Notes under the pieces: generated by a model | The model's database searches: none | The model's input: only the letters and a program-made list of their open reading frames with translations | What the model was told of the DNA's origin: nothing | Assembly: GCA_002224055.1 (NCBI GenBank) | Contig: AZLU01000260.1 | Location: 1-54,786 of the forward strand | Length of the DNA stretch: 54,786 nucleotides | From: Pezizomycotina sp. ARF18 | Lineage: Eukaryota > Ascomycota | Reading direction: 5' to 3' | Translations under genes and position numbers: made by a program | Shown: positions 1 through 11,858 of the stretch, piece after piece | Layout of the letters: the number at the start of each line of letters is the position of its first letter | Position numbering within the stretch: the stretch's first letter is position 1

Positions 1-330
1 GCGGAGTATGGCGCCCTTCTTGGGCCGATGTTCATGAGAATTTATCGGATGTTTTTCGCTGTAGACGTCGATGGCGTCGAGGACTGCGGAGGGGTTGTGG
101 AACGCACTTGGAGTGAGGAGAGTGGGAGAGGAGGCGGATTCGCGGCCATCGTTGAACTGTAGTAACACGGTTAGAGATGCGTCAAGCAGTCGTTCAATCA
201 CTGATATCACAACATACCCAAGTGCCAAGCTCGTCGCTTTCTTGCTGGAAGTTTCGGCAGTAGGAACATTTTAGTTATAGCTGATTAAGTTCGTGGTACT
301 GAGTAAATGTGAAGGCGTGATATTGCGCAT
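1..330 (-). CDS. Partial unrecognised protein running off the left edge
   Basis: A minus-strand frame opens at an ATG at 328-330 (context ACAATG) and runs off the window. It is interrupted once, by a TAA at 271-273. After that stop the frame is clear for about 90 codons with a coding-like composition: a hydrophobic stretch (LALGYVVISVIERLLDASL), a Ser/Pro-rich segment, then charged residues ending near HRPKKGAIL. The family is not recognised. The TAA could be a real nonsense change, a pair of indels, or a sign that translation starts elsewhere. The overlapping plus-strand 67-codon ORF (71-274) is treated as its shadow. Confidence 0.35.
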
Positions 331-1404
331 TGTGGCCTTTCGTCCTGAGTGCTGCGTTTGGTGATTGAAGAGACACTTAAAGATAATGTTGCGCTTGGAT
401 GCAAGAATGGAACTACCATCGGGCGACTCTATTCAATATTATATATCCAAAATCTTGGATTACGATGGTCCTTCGCCTCGACGCCACGAGGTTTCGTATG
501 AACTACTGTCGCGCACCGGTACCTGAACGTCAAGGCCCGTTTACAATATCCTTGCTAGATTAGATCCTTCGGCCGGCCGCTTTAGAACGCTTCGGCCGGC
601 GGTTAACATCAATTATGCGAGCTTCTAGACGTCCGGGTCGCTAAGGCGCGGTAAGGCTAGTTACTCACGTTGCGGAACTCGTAGGAAGCTTATGGCTCCG
701 GAAAACTAGGGTGCACGTGTGGACGCAGAATTATTTTTATTTTATTTTTTACGATGCAAGGATGCAGACAACTATAAAGTAGGCCAAGAGTGAGAGGATT
801 TCCTTCATCCTTTACGACAGGGATCCGTTTAAGCTTTTTCTCCTTCAGGAACCCTTGGACTTGATGATTGCGATGACAAGGTTGAAGAAACTTCTTTTTG
901 GTATATATTGATCCTTTTGTGACTGTCCCGAGGTCGCACACGCTTGTGCACTTTCGGCAGGTTACGACGGTGATATTTTGGGTGGTTAATATCATTGCAA
1001 GGGATTCAAAGATGTCACGTCTGAAGGATCTGATACATTCTGATACGGCAAGTTTCTTTAAATGCTCTTGATGATACAACTTCTCATAACCCTTTATGAG
1101 TCTATAGAAGGTAGACGTGTAGTTAGCTAGTGTTCACTAATAGAGAAAGCTATCCTCTAGAGGATCATGAAGGAAAGTTAGCGGTGAAATAAGGTAAAAG
1201 TGGATCCGACGTGCAATCGGAGCTGAAGGTTTCCCCATAGGCATGTCGCAGTTTTTAGAGTAGAGGCATTTCGGCAGACCCGAGCGAGTTCTTTTGTTCT
1301 CAACGTGACGCCGCGAAACCCATTTCGCGGATATTCCCTGTTCAACTTATCCGTTGTTGCATACGTGATTCCTGGTTTTTGTTTTTATAATCTCTTACTA
1401 TCTT
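331..1404. other. No confident gene; one minus-strand ORF of unknown status
   Basis: The only sizeable ORF is at 690-1079 on the minus strand (129 codons). It has a CRKC pair near residue 40 and a Lys-rich middle but no recognised domain, signal peptide or neighbour support. Near 572-602 the motif TTCGGCCGGC occurs twice as a GC-rich direct repeat. Nothing else is seen. Confidence 0.3.
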
Positions 1405-2470
1405 TTATTTGACAAGATACTTGCAGAGTCCTCGAAGGAATCCGGCGTATCCTTTCGGCTCCCTAAAGCATATGGCCTTCTGTTCGTACGAGTCGTATGC
1501 CTCGATATTCGGTATTTTATTCCATGATTCAAAATATATATTCAATAGAGTACTATACCGGTCTTCAGTACCCTTGAAACAAATCATGCCCGTTGTGACC
1601 TGCCAGCCCAATGGTCACTGGTAATATCATGAGTTGATTCAGACAGCGGGGGACTGGACGAGGTTGAATTGTCCTCTACCCGGAGTTACTGGGCGTCGAC
1701 TACGGCTTCGAACTCTCTGGCCCGGTAGTCATCTTGGGGAAGCTTTTAGGACGCGAGACAAAAGTCTTTTTTTGCGAAACCAGCATGTCTATCCTTCAAA
1801 ATATCTATCGATCTCAAGTAATATTAGTTACTTGACTGCTTTAAGAGGAACTTTCCATCATTAACTGCCCCTTAATCGTCGTTGTCGTTCACAAATCACG
1901 GGGCATGTTTGGCACACTTCACAACCAGCTGGAATATCGTGGGAAGTAACGCGTCAAATCCTCCGGTATTGGGTATTATCAACCTGACAATCATAGGCGA
2001 TAATTCCGTCAAATTCGCTCGACTTCGCCTATGCGGGATCCAAAGCCATATAACTTGGCTCGCGTCAACGGACATCAATTTATCGGGTACGCAAGGACTG
2101 ACATGGAATATCGGACCGTCGCAACAGCTTCCATCTTGATACACGCCATACCCACGAAATCTGTTGAGCTTCTCCATTTCACGCCTATATTCGCATCTGA
2201 GATTAGGAAACCGCGACACACATTATTATGGTATCCTGCAGCCTCACCGAGAGGACAAGGAGCTTACATTCTACCCCAACCATCAGCTCCGCTGTACCAT
2301 CACTGGCAAATACCGGTGGAGGAAGCATGGAGATCAGTGGCAAGTTTGTCTGATACTTTGTGATATCGGTATAGCGGTAGTGTCGGTTTGGGTATTCCTA
2401 CATCGCTGTGGCGGTGGCATGACTGGCAAAGCTAGGCGCGCGCGCAGGACGGATTCAGAGCAACAATAGC
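1405..2470. other. Unresolved region with overlapping ORFs on both strands
   Basis: Several 60-110 codon ORFs overlap on both strands (plus 1409-1624, 1634-1864, 1882-2139, 2031-2363, 2164-2469; minus 1896-2219). The minus ORF of 107 codons contains GYGVYQDGSCCDGPIFHV and the plus ORFs join with small frame changes. Both look partly protein-like and I cannot say which strand is coding. No family is recognised. It may be a decayed gene. Confidence 0.25.
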
Positions 2471-4288
2471 ATTGCCGACATAGTAAATACGTTGAGTAAC
2501 ATGGTTAAGTTTACGGGCGGAGGGTATTGGTGGGTAACTGGTAAGCGTGCCTGATTTATCCTTAATGTCTGCCGAACACAATTTGACGTTTTAGTGATAT
2601 TTGTTATAGGAACACCTTTGGTACGGAATCTTTCTAAACTATCGCACGAGTTCTTTCATAGGGCTTGGTAAGTTGATATCATTCTCGTTTCTTCCATCTC
2701 ACGGATCAATGGTATCCTTATCTTTCTTAAATTGCTAGAACTTTTGAGACCGTACAATTTTTCTTGCAAAAAAAAAAAATGAAAAAAAAAGAAAAAAAAA
2801 AGAAAGCGAGCCGAGAATACCACAATGGCACTACAGCAGGAGTAAAACGTCTCGCTGAAAGCATCAAACGAAGCACAATGTATATTAGTAGGCCACTAGG
2901 AGATTGTCACAGTATGAGGCTATGTTTCCCATGGTAAGACTATTAGGCAAGGTCCCAAGCTCACGAAGATAATTTCCAAAGGTTTAGATCGAGTAAGCCA
3001 CCGGTGTAACGCCTCAGTTCCTAGTAAGTTGATTTATATGCCACTAGTATTGTTTTCTATAGACCTCTACTATCAAATCATGGTACTTCGTAGACACGTA
3101 TCCAGGTAATCATCATCGGCGGTTTCGTATAGCGAAAATATATTGTATGAACGAAACTCGTCTCCCATCTTTATAAAGCGTAACACAAAGAATGTAACAC
3201 AAGCGACTATGCACCTTCCTTGGGTATTGATTCCTGTTTTCTAAGTTACTTCGGTATCACTCTGACCTTTCGGATCTGACGAATGAGATAAAACAGTGCA
3301 ACAACCGCCTCGTTTCCGGCTATTGCTGGCAAGGCGCTGACTGTAAGTACATTGGCTCGGAGTGAAGAAGGCTCGGTCTGCCACGTCCCAATTATAAAAT
3401 CCAGATCATTCATCCACCGTAACCTGAACTTCGGCGGATTTCAGGTAATGGTGAGAGCCATCCCCACACGGAGCAATTTAAAAATGTTGTCTTACTGGAT
3501 CTGAAAGAAATTGGCTCAATTTGGCTGGCTCCAAAGGGGATTGGGGTTCGCTTCTCCGGCTATTTAAAACATTGCGATGGAGAAGGCACCAGGCTAACAT
3601 ACCAACTATTTTGGACGTGAAAATATAATAAAATAAAAAAGCCGAAAGACGGGAAGAAAGAAAGGGAGAGAAGAGGACAGACAGTTTTTTCTCTATCTTT
3701 GTCTTGGTGCAGCACCATTAGTCTGATATTTCGCACCTGATAAATTGGTGTGATTTGGTTGCCTTTGTTTCCAGGTTGTTCTTGAAATATCCGGTCTGAC
3801 AACCCACGGGTGAATGCTCCTGTGCTTCCACGGTTATGCTAAAGCTGGGTGGCAGAGCATTCAAAATGGCGTAAAATCAGGTTTCGGAGCTTCGCAAGCT
3901 GCAATAAATCAAAGATGTGAGCTGATGCTTTGATGCCTTGGTGCACAGCGAATGGCTATGATATAATGTATGTACCGTCCACAAAGTCCTACACAAATTT
4001 TAACCAAATCAGCCTCTACTAGCTGCTTGGAATTTCAAGCCAGCTATTATGCAGCGTCTGCTCCTGCTTCAAATGGACTCGTCGTGGAATTATTACTATT
4101 GATTAACGCTGCTTTACAAGCCCTGCATCTTCTCTAACAGTTATCCTCCTCCTGCCAGCAATCTGCCAATGATATCAACAACACGTAAACCAATTTCAAT
4201 TTCAGTCGTTCGGCTATCGCGGGGATGGATAGCCATTCAAGCACTCCATTATTGAAGACTTCTCCATATCATTTTCAAGGCATAATAT
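2471..4288. other. No gene recognised
   Basis: There is no convincing ORF and no structured RNA was recognised. An A-rich low-complexity tract lies at about 2768-2804. A single 80-codon minus ORF (3560-3802) has a low-complexity basic and hydrophobic composition and is not supported. Confidence 0.4.
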
Positions 4289-4832
4289 TCAACGTAAGCC
4301 GCTCCCCCGTATCTCTTCCTTTCTTTCATTTTGTTTCACTTTGTATTGTGCGAAAAATTCAAATAGATCTGTGAAACCGAAACATTGTAGGGAGGAATGT
4401 TCATGTTCGGAATTCCAGTAGTCCATGATATTGAATCGAAACGTTGATAGACGTAGCAAGTTTACTAGTGCTGCACTGAAAAGTCCAATGCGATGACGAT
4501 TGAAGTCCATTGTTGAAAACGCACCTTATCGCGAATGAAGCGCGCCACCAGCTGAACTTAACATGGCAAGCCATGCGTGATCTACGTGAAAGTTGAAAAG
4601 TATGTACAAAGAAAGTCAGGACGCGTCCGAGAAAAATGGAAATGAAAAGCAGAAAGGTTAAGGACCAATTAGGAAGTGAACGTGTCCATAACTCCATGAA
4701 TCCATGAAATGAAAAGCAAAATTAGAACACCGTTGAACTCATTAAAATATGCCCATGTTTACCAGCTCTCGATAGAACGGGTAGGCTTTTTTTTGTTAGG
4801 TTTTTTCTTTTCAAAAAGATTTTTCCTCCTTT
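4289..4832 (-). other. Overlapping minus-strand ORFs, not identified
   Basis: Two minus-strand ORFs (4289-4510, 73 codons; 4401-4697, 98 codons) overlap in different frames. The longer one begins with a hydrophobic stretch (SLTFLLFISIFLGRVLTFF) that could be a membrane segment. No domain is recognised and there is no splice evidence tying them to the candidate gene at 4833-5417. Confidence 0.15.
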
Positions 4833-5417
4833 TTATTTGTTCCCCCCCCCCCCCCCAAACCTCATGTGCTTCAGTTCCCGTAACCGTGAAGCAGAGTTTG
4901 AAACGGACGTCGATAGAATGTCGAAAAGTCGTGACTGAGTCGAAGAAGTAGAAGAGCGTCCGCGAGCAGCACCAGAAGAATAAGAGCTTGAGAACATTGC
5001 TTCTGGACGTGCGGGACGAAAAAGCAGTCGAGATAGAGAATCGAAGAAACCGTTCGTAAGGATGCACAGATGAAGCGGTAGAGACGGTGGTGGACTTCAA
5101 CGGCGACCTGGTTTTCGTGTTGTTCATCCGAATTCAGAGGATGACGCAGCCCAGAGCCTGGGACCCGGGGAGGGGCGCTGCGGGGCAGCATTCTTGATGA
5201 CGAGATTTATGGCAGGTTTGGCAGCGGTCTGTGGCTGTAGAGTATCAAAGAAGAAGACGTTAGCTTATGAGCCGATCTGCATCAATCGAGTATGTGGAAA
5301 GGAAACTCTTTCATTTTGTCTAAAGCAATTGGCATACCTTAACCTGAACGCTACCCTTCTTTATCTTCTGGAGGTAAGAGAGATCTTGAGGAGCAACCAA
5401 GATTCACTGGCAATCAT
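4833..5417 (-). CDS. Candidate two-exon gene of unknown function
   Basis: An ATG in good fungal context (ATCACAATG, start 5417) follows a pyrimidine-rich leader (5418-5880). The frame APQDLSYLQKIKKGSVQVK ends at a donor GTATGC (exon end 5338), and an acceptor CTACAG at 5235-5240 opens a second exon. The 103-nt intron has good splice sites. One base is missing from a T run about 20 nt after the ATG if the ATG and that frame belong together. Exon 2 is Ser/Pro/Arg-rich with at least one further frame break and ends in a Gly run encoded by a 15-base homopolymer (4842-4856). The family is not recognised and the downstream half may be noncoding. Confidence 0.35.
4842..4856. repeat. 15-base poly-C homopolymer
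   Basis: An uninterrupted C run on the plus strand. Its length is likely to be uncertain in the assembly, so any frame read through it on the minus strand is unreliable. Confidence 0.9.
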
Positions 5418-7085
5418 TGTGATAATGGACGAGGATATAGGTTTTCGTTGAATCGGAAGTTGCGTATGTGGAAGAGGTTTTCGGTGAAGCTGTAACGGGG
5501 TGTGAGTGGATATTATGTAGGCTTTGGTGTGAAGAAGCTGTGTGGTATATAGCTATCGTTTGTATTGCTAGATTGAACAGTAAGAGACTAGGATGATAGT
5601 CGAATATAATAGAGAAAGAAGTCGGGCTAGCGAGGAAGAACGATGCCTTTTTAAGCAGATGAGTGCCACGACGATAGCACGTATACCATAGTTCCTTAAT
5701 ACGCAATCTAAGCAAGCTCGGGGGTTTGACTATGGTGGTATAGTGAAAAGGAAAGCTAGAGAAAAAGAAATAAATGGTCTGAGCAACAAAGAAATAGTAT
5801 GGACAAGCGTCGTTCACAGTCTCCCATAAGGGAGTTTGTCTCGATCTGCACCTCAGTAGTTTCAATTTCTCTACCACGGAAGGGGGAGGAAAAGGTTACC
5901 GATTATGTTTAGCGAGAATTAATAGCGAATAATGTGAAAGCAACATTAATTAGTCTAGGCATTTCGATTCATTGCAGTTGGTAACGCCGGCGCTTGGGCA
6001 GCAGAAGGTTTGAGACCAAGAAAATACAAATGTGTGGCAATCAAATGTGTTATTTCCTAGAAACGGATAGCTTGCCTACGGATCCTTTTTACCACAAAGC
6101 AAAGCGATATAAAGAGGGATGTATTTTCAAACAATAACTGCAAAAGATTGAAGCGTACAACGGAGGGAAGATCTTCCAACTAGAGAAAAGGAAAGAATCA
6201 GATGTTTGGCAAAGAATGTAGTTCGACACATGGGTCACGGTATAGCTTCCCTTTAACGAAAGACCGAGCTCTGAGTCTGCAACAGCGCCTTTCTTGTTCT
6301 CCGGTCCACATTACCTTGCCTGACTAGAGGCTTTGAATGTTTGGCGTAGGTGCTTTGTTCTATTGCTCTTGTAATATGCGCAGTCAAAGCTCCAAGCCTA
6401 GTCGATGGGCTTTCACTTGGCTCTATGTCTCGGAGTTCTCATGGTCGGGAGAGCTTTAGCCATTGTCCTGAGTTTGGAGATGGTTTGAAAATTATTCCAT
6501 TCTTGAGTATGCTTTGAGCAGAACCTATTTTCAAACCAGAGATAGATCAAATAGCCGCCAGTACCTTTGATCCTGCCCAGAGCAGTGGTACTGAATTTCC
6601 GGGCGGCTTAGCAATTGGGAAAAAAAAAAAAAAAAAAAAAAGGCAGACTCGCGAATATGAAAGAAACTCCTGTGCTGATTATCTCATTATGAGAGCGCTA
6701 GTCTTGTTCTAGTTAGAGTTCCATTAGATTCGCATAATGTCTAACTTCGACCACTCGATTCTTTGTTCTCGAGCTGATTAGTCGTTGCGCCCGGAGAAAG
6801 ATATGTGGGTTCAGAACGCCTTTATCAAGTGATTTAGTAAGGAGCAACTCTTTTACTTTTGCTTGTCCACTTATTCCCATTTCTGTTTTTCGAGTAGACA
6901 TTGGTCTACTTGCTCTCCCCTAGTCGATTCCTTACAACATACAATAGTAGCTTCTCCTGTTGATGAATCAATGATTTTAGTTTCTTTCAATCAGCCGCTT
7001 GTTGTTTCTTCTGTTTCTTGGATATATTCTCCCGTTTCCCTTTCAGAAAACAAACTCGCGGGTTTCGTTTTACAGGCCAGTTCTG
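5418..7085. other. No gene recognised; leader-like sequence and A tract
   Basis: The 157-codon minus ORF at 5404-5877 looks like the pyrimidine-rich 5' leader of the candidate gene at 4833-5417 (Ser/Thr/His-rich, no ATG of its own in good context) rather than a protein. From 5880 to 7085 nothing is identified except a 22-base poly-A run at 6620-6641 and short unsupported ORFs at 6713-7156. Confidence 0.35.
6620..6641. repeat. 22-base poly-A homopolymer
   Basis: Uninterrupted A run. It is not next to any recognised retroelement, so it is treated as simple sequence. Confidence 0.9.
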
Positions 7086-9650
7086 ATGGCGTCTTCATCC
7101 TGGTCAAGACTTATCTCAAAGCCACTAACAGAAGAAATCCTGCAAGTTGTTCATAAGATTCGTAGATTCCATTCAAGTTCAAGATCTTTCTTCTAGCACG
7201 GCGCGAAACAAGGAACTAAATGAAAGTTTACGACGAAACTTCGCTCCGGCCACTCGGCACGCTGTGCGTTCACCAACTGCTTGGTATCGACACCTATCAA
7301 GAAGCAATACTGCTACCTTCCAACGTCTACTTGGCCTTTTCCGCAACAGTTTGTAAATCTAGATCGGTCTCGCTCATATCAGGCCGTTTACTTTTGGCTC
7401 ACTTGTTTGCTCGGACTCGCCGGGCCAAGGCCATAGAGCAACTGCAGATAACTTGAATCCCATCCGAAAGCTGCGTAAAATCGCCATTGGGCTACGGAAA
7501 GATTAATACGACGCTGAAATATATGCGTGAATACTCTAGTAGCCTTACCTATTCGGTTCCCATTTTCCGATTCAAAGAACGTTGCGTTGGTGGCCCAGCA
7601 AACCGGTGATACATGGTGGCCCAGCAACCGGTGATACGTATCTTGCCTAACTGCTTAGGAAAGTTGTTGTGAAAATCGCCTTCCAACGTCATGGCATCTA
7701 TTTTCATCGAGCCCGTAGTACACACCAGTGCTCCAGATCGAAATTGAAATTAAATTTGTTGCTCTATCGGAGAGAATAGCTGTACACAAAAAAATCTTTT
7801 TGGTGGCGCTTGATATCGCCCGGAAGCCGCCTAATGACCCGAATAAGGTGACCTTCAGCTATTGGAAAGTACCGATTATAAGTTCAGTAACGGCAGCTAG
7901 CTTCATACAGCTCACGCCCATACCTTGCAAATGTAATTGAATCTTCAAGCTAAACCATTCGCTTCATTAAAGGAAAGAAAAGTGATAGTCTAATATTAGC
8001 CTTTCCACCCTGTACATCCAACTCGTCATAATTACCAACTAGCTAGACCAGCTCTTAACGAGCCGTCAGCAGATTAACCTCTTTGGGGTTATTTTGTAAG
8101 CTAATGCCTATGGATTCATAAAACGAGGCAAAGCTTACCAGTGCGTTGGAATGCCTGCCGAGCAAGTTACTGGAACTGACAAAATGCGGCATGCAAGTAC
8201 GGCTTGAAGTTAGCAAGAACCTGGATCACCCAGTAAGGCAATGTTTATTAAGTTATAGCCGCAGTGATCTTGAACCAAAGTCATTGCATCGAGACCAGCG
8301 ACAAAAGCCTTAAAGCCGGTCCTTAGTACGCGGAACGTTGGATATCATATCGCCCACCGGGGAAACAAAGCGTATGAGTTGGACTCTCGTCAGCTAATAG
8401 AACTTTTTCACCTCTTTGAGAAACGAACAAGCATACTATCTGTCTGGGATACAATACTGGACAACATCCGCCTCCACGGAATCTTAATAAAGACCGAAAC
8501 CGTTATTTCCTTCGGAAAAATATAAAGGACCTAAAAGTAATGAAGTGACCTTGGAGCAGTATCACGATTGTGTTTGAAGCTCTAGACTCAAAAGATCGTT
8601 CCTAACTTCTCGGAGATTAAAATAGCGCTGGACCCTGAAAGTCTTCTAATCGCCCTACAATACTCTAAATACATTCACAAGGCGAGCGCAATGTCGGATA
8701 CGTATCCTCCTTTATCCGATGCCGAGCACGGATCGTTCCTTTGTTTAATTCAATAAGATCAAGGGAAGTTCCTAAGCTCTTTACGAACTTACTATAAACG
8801 GTAAAAGCAATGCAACAAGGAACTTTATGGTCAATGAGCTGGATCCGAAATAGCGGGAGTGCGCGACGGCTGAACAATGGGTCGTAATTCTCAGAATATA
8901 ACTCTTCGAGAAGGGCATATATGGGCACATAAGCGAAGTAATTCTCAAAGATGCTTTGACTGGTCTTCTTTCAAGTTAGAAATCCTTCTAACAATCCTGC
9001 AGCTATTCGCTTAACCAAATCAACAACCTCCTTTGTGAGGCAAAGATACTTATAACGTATAATAGTTACATAGCATTGAGCTTATCCTTATCTCAAGATA
9101 AAACATTCCGCTTCATTAGCCACACTGCTCAGGCCTGTCACTTCGCGACTTCGTCCTGATCACGGCCGCCGGTATTCTGCGAGCTCGGCTTCGAGTTGCT
9201 CTATGTCCGAGCATTAAAGAGCGAATCTTTGTCACGACTTCTCAGCCAAACACGTTATTGGCAGTGTTGGCGTGGAAGTTGGGCTTCAACTTAAAAAGGT
9301 TTGCAATGGGAACTTTTGATTTAGCATTTGTCTCCCTGACTTCTATACTTCACAACATATTTGAAACATTTGCCACGATTTGCATTCAGTTCCATCGTAA
9401 CACAAACTTTACTTTTTCGTTCTAAAGGTATAACAACAGAGATCTTATGGCAGCTGTAAGGCCTTTCAAGCGGGGCTCCATCGCGCACCACATCTGTGTC
9501 CCTTTGTATCTTCCGTAGCTTCTAACTAGTAGCATAATTGCTTCTCTGTCCGGGATATTCCAGTTGAGGTACCGGTAAGGCGTTCTCCTCAGCTGACAGT
9601 ATATCCTGCCTTGCAAGCTGCTGAAACGGTTGAGTATCCTAAAGTTCATT
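7086..9650 (+). pseudogene. Fragmented plus-strand gene, possibly F-box-like at its N-terminus
   Basis: A chain of plus-strand segments has protein-like composition but needs several frame changes. The start at 7086 encodes MASSSWSRLISKPLTEEILQ; the PLTEEILQ part resembles the start of fungal F-box domains (P-x-E-I-L-x-x-I), which is weak evidence. Further open segments are 7147-7356, 7220-7456, about 8330-8525 (contains ELFHLFEKRTSILSVWDTIL), 8600-8755 (contains IALDPESLLIALQYSKYI) and about 9168-9423 (85 codons without a stop). These could belong to one eroded gene or to two. Minus-strand ORFs at 8665-8928 and 9422-9891 are treated as shadows. The coding call is moderate, the family call low. 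Confidence 0.3.
7588..7638. repeat. Two-copy tandem repeat, 26 and 25 bp
   Basis: The unit TGGTGGCCCAGCAAACCGGT continues with GATACA (7588-7613) and is immediately followed by a second copy (7614-7638) lacking one A and ending GATACG. The single-base length difference shifts the reading frame between copies, so the duplication would be disruptive inside a coding region. Confidence 0.85.
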
Positions 9651-10919
9651 TCGTTTCATCAGCTCATAGTCTAGGCGCCGTTTAAGTAAAGGAAATCGCA
9701 GACATCACATGCCCTAGACTTTCATCGATTAATGAGTAAAGATGACAGTCAAAGGCTAGACATTTTGTATGTAAAATATTCGGAGCTTCCTTAATAACCT
9801 TGTATATCAAATCCCAACACCCTTTCAGCCCTATAAAAGATATGGTCCTAGTTAGTAGCGTAGTTTGACCCTGTTGATATATTAACTTCAATAATTAAGA
9901 TCACTGGATAACCTGTTCCGTTGGTTTGGGCTTTTCGTGGCTTCTCGCAGCTTAGAAAGAGCGGACATTCCCCAAGCAAGCGATTGCCTACATTGCAACC
10001 CAACTGACATGGCCCACGAGGAATCTGTTGTCAGGGTCTCATAGTCACGAGCCAGTCGGTTCTTTCCCTTGTTTGTGTTCTTTCATGACAGAAACCGCCG
10101 TTAAAACAATCTTGTAATGTTTTCTTTCACGAGCAACTTCGTTGAGCCTACGGAACCTTTGCCACTTCTTTTGAGATCACCAATAGAAGTCGCCTTTTCA
10201 TAAACTATTTGGAATGCGGTGAGTTAGCAAATTTTGCCTTTGTTTGTACGTACAGGAGCAAACTCTTGAATCAGTAGACTTGAATTCAACACCGAGAAGG
10301 TAAGATTCTATATATTACGGTGAAGAGCTTCGACTCACACTTCGCACATATTCTGTTGATCTTGAGGACAATTACGGCTGAGCAACGCATCAATTGAATA
10401 TCACCATGGAGAGATGGGGAACAATAGCGACCGACTCCCTGAAACTTCTAGCCATTAAGGGAGACCCGTGACTACTTTGAGACTACTAGACTTAGTCTAG
10501 ATTAGGTCCATGCACCGATCCCGGTTCTAGACCTAGCTAACTCCGAAGGTCGCAGGGAAGGACATAACGGGCTAGAAATAATGAATTTGTTGGCTATATC
10601 CCTGTGAATGACTGTTGCGCGATAATAGACAAACACGCAGAGATGCCTTTGCCTCTGCACCAGGCTTCGATATGGATACTGAAACTATGCTATTAAGCGT
10701 GAGTAGGGTGCAGAAGCTCGAGCACCGTTATGAGTATTCTCCTATAGTCTTGCGAGAGTTAAAACAGCCCTAAGGAATAAGTCAGCACTCCTTGGAAACT
10801 TTATGCGGCTGTACAGTTCATATGTTCCATGCTTATACATCAACGTCTTCGTATAATGCCTGCTTTGTTCCGCTCAGCCTTCTGAGTACCTTTTAGCCTA
10901 CTGCCCGATACGTAGTAGG
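9651..10919. other. No confident gene
   Basis: Only scattered short open stretches are present. One at about 10,670-10,780 (plus) contains METEMLLS-like residues followed by VQKLEHRYEYSPIVLRELKQ and may belong to the candidate at 10,920-11,255. No RNA gene or repeat was seen. Confidence 0.3.
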
Positions 10920-11255
10920 CGCTCTCAGCCTGTTTGGAATATATTCAAACGGCGCTTAACTTGCGCTACCCGCGCTGTTGACGAAGGCCCTCTCTCGCAA
11001 TTGAAGAATGTTATATCCGAGGCCGACCATTTCATTCTCGCAACTCTCCAAGCTGCAGCATACGAAAGACTATCTAATCTTATACTTTTGCCAGTTATAC
11101 TTTGTGAGTGTGAGGTACGAAGCCACATCGTTTCTGGGATGAACTCGCAGGACCAATATCGCATGGATCTCGACCCTGGTGAATATCGATGTTTGCTATT
11201 CTCACGTTCCATAAATAATCAGATGCCTGTTATATGTGCGGCACGCGTATCATAA
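10920..11255 (+). CDS. Candidate exon of an unrecognised protein
   Basis: An open plus-strand frame of about 110 codons begins before the first ATG (11,001) and ends at TAA near 11,253. It contains LKNVISEADHFILATLQAAA and then a Cys-containing stretch (LCECEVRSHIVSGMNSQDQY). The amphipathic, Leu-rich composition is compatible with a helical-repeat or F-box type protein, but no motif decides this. The upstream exon is not identified. The minus ORF on the other strand (10,925-11,212) is a shadow. Confidence 0.3.
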   Translation, partial: RSQPVWNIFKRRLTCATRAVDEGPLSQLKNVISEADHFILATLQAAAYERLSNLILLPVILCECEVRSHIVSGMNSQDQYRMDLDPGEYRCLLFSRSINNQMPVICAARVS

Positions 11256-11858
11256 CCTCCTCAGAAAACTGTTGCATTCTGAAGAATCTTGGGACTTATG
11301 ATAGGGTCGCGTGAGATACTAAAACATTCGCGATTATGAGCATGCTTTATGGTAACATTTTCGTTCGTTCTTTGCGCTGAGGAGAGCGCATCCGTGGCTC
11401 ATGGAGGAGGACTAGATGTATCTACCGGTAAACTTTTGCAAGTAGGCTTCTTCGTTTCGTCGCCGAGTCGCAAGGCCGCCAGCGATAAACTTCGGCGATA
11501 TCATTTTGAGACATGAGCTCCTGTGTTTAATGTTCAAGGACCGACACGAGAGGAGAAGGTAACAAGAGTTCAAACATAAATAAAGGTACGGTTTCCCTTG
11601 ACAAAACCTTTTATTCCGCAGCATCATCGCCATTATCCCCATCAATATCCGATTCTTCATGTTCTGCATGAGAAGTCCAGCTTTCGGAATACCTCTTCTG
11701 AGCTTTCAGGCTTCCAGTTGCCATTCTCTTTACCAATACAATCTCTACCACTTCCCTCAATCGCAACTTTGCCTTATTCCTCAAGTTACCAGTTTAGCGA
11801 ACTACTTTCTACCTCTAAGGCCACTTTTACCCAAATTCATTTCCCCATGCCTTCTAAT
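11256..11858. other. No confident gene
   Basis: Plus ORFs at 11,598-11,870 and 11,659-12,060 start here, but their first halves are Leu/Pro/Ser-rich sequence resembling a leader. The minus ORF at 11,412-11,669 is unsupported. Confidence 0.3.

Noticed and set aside
2768-2804. A-rich tract as a possible retroelement tail
   Set aside because: No reverse-transcriptase remnant or target duplication nearby; treated as simple sequence.
5404-5877. 157-codon minus-strand ORF
   Set aside because: Composition is that of a pyrimidine-rich 5' leader (Ser, Thr, His, Phe) and it has no domain.
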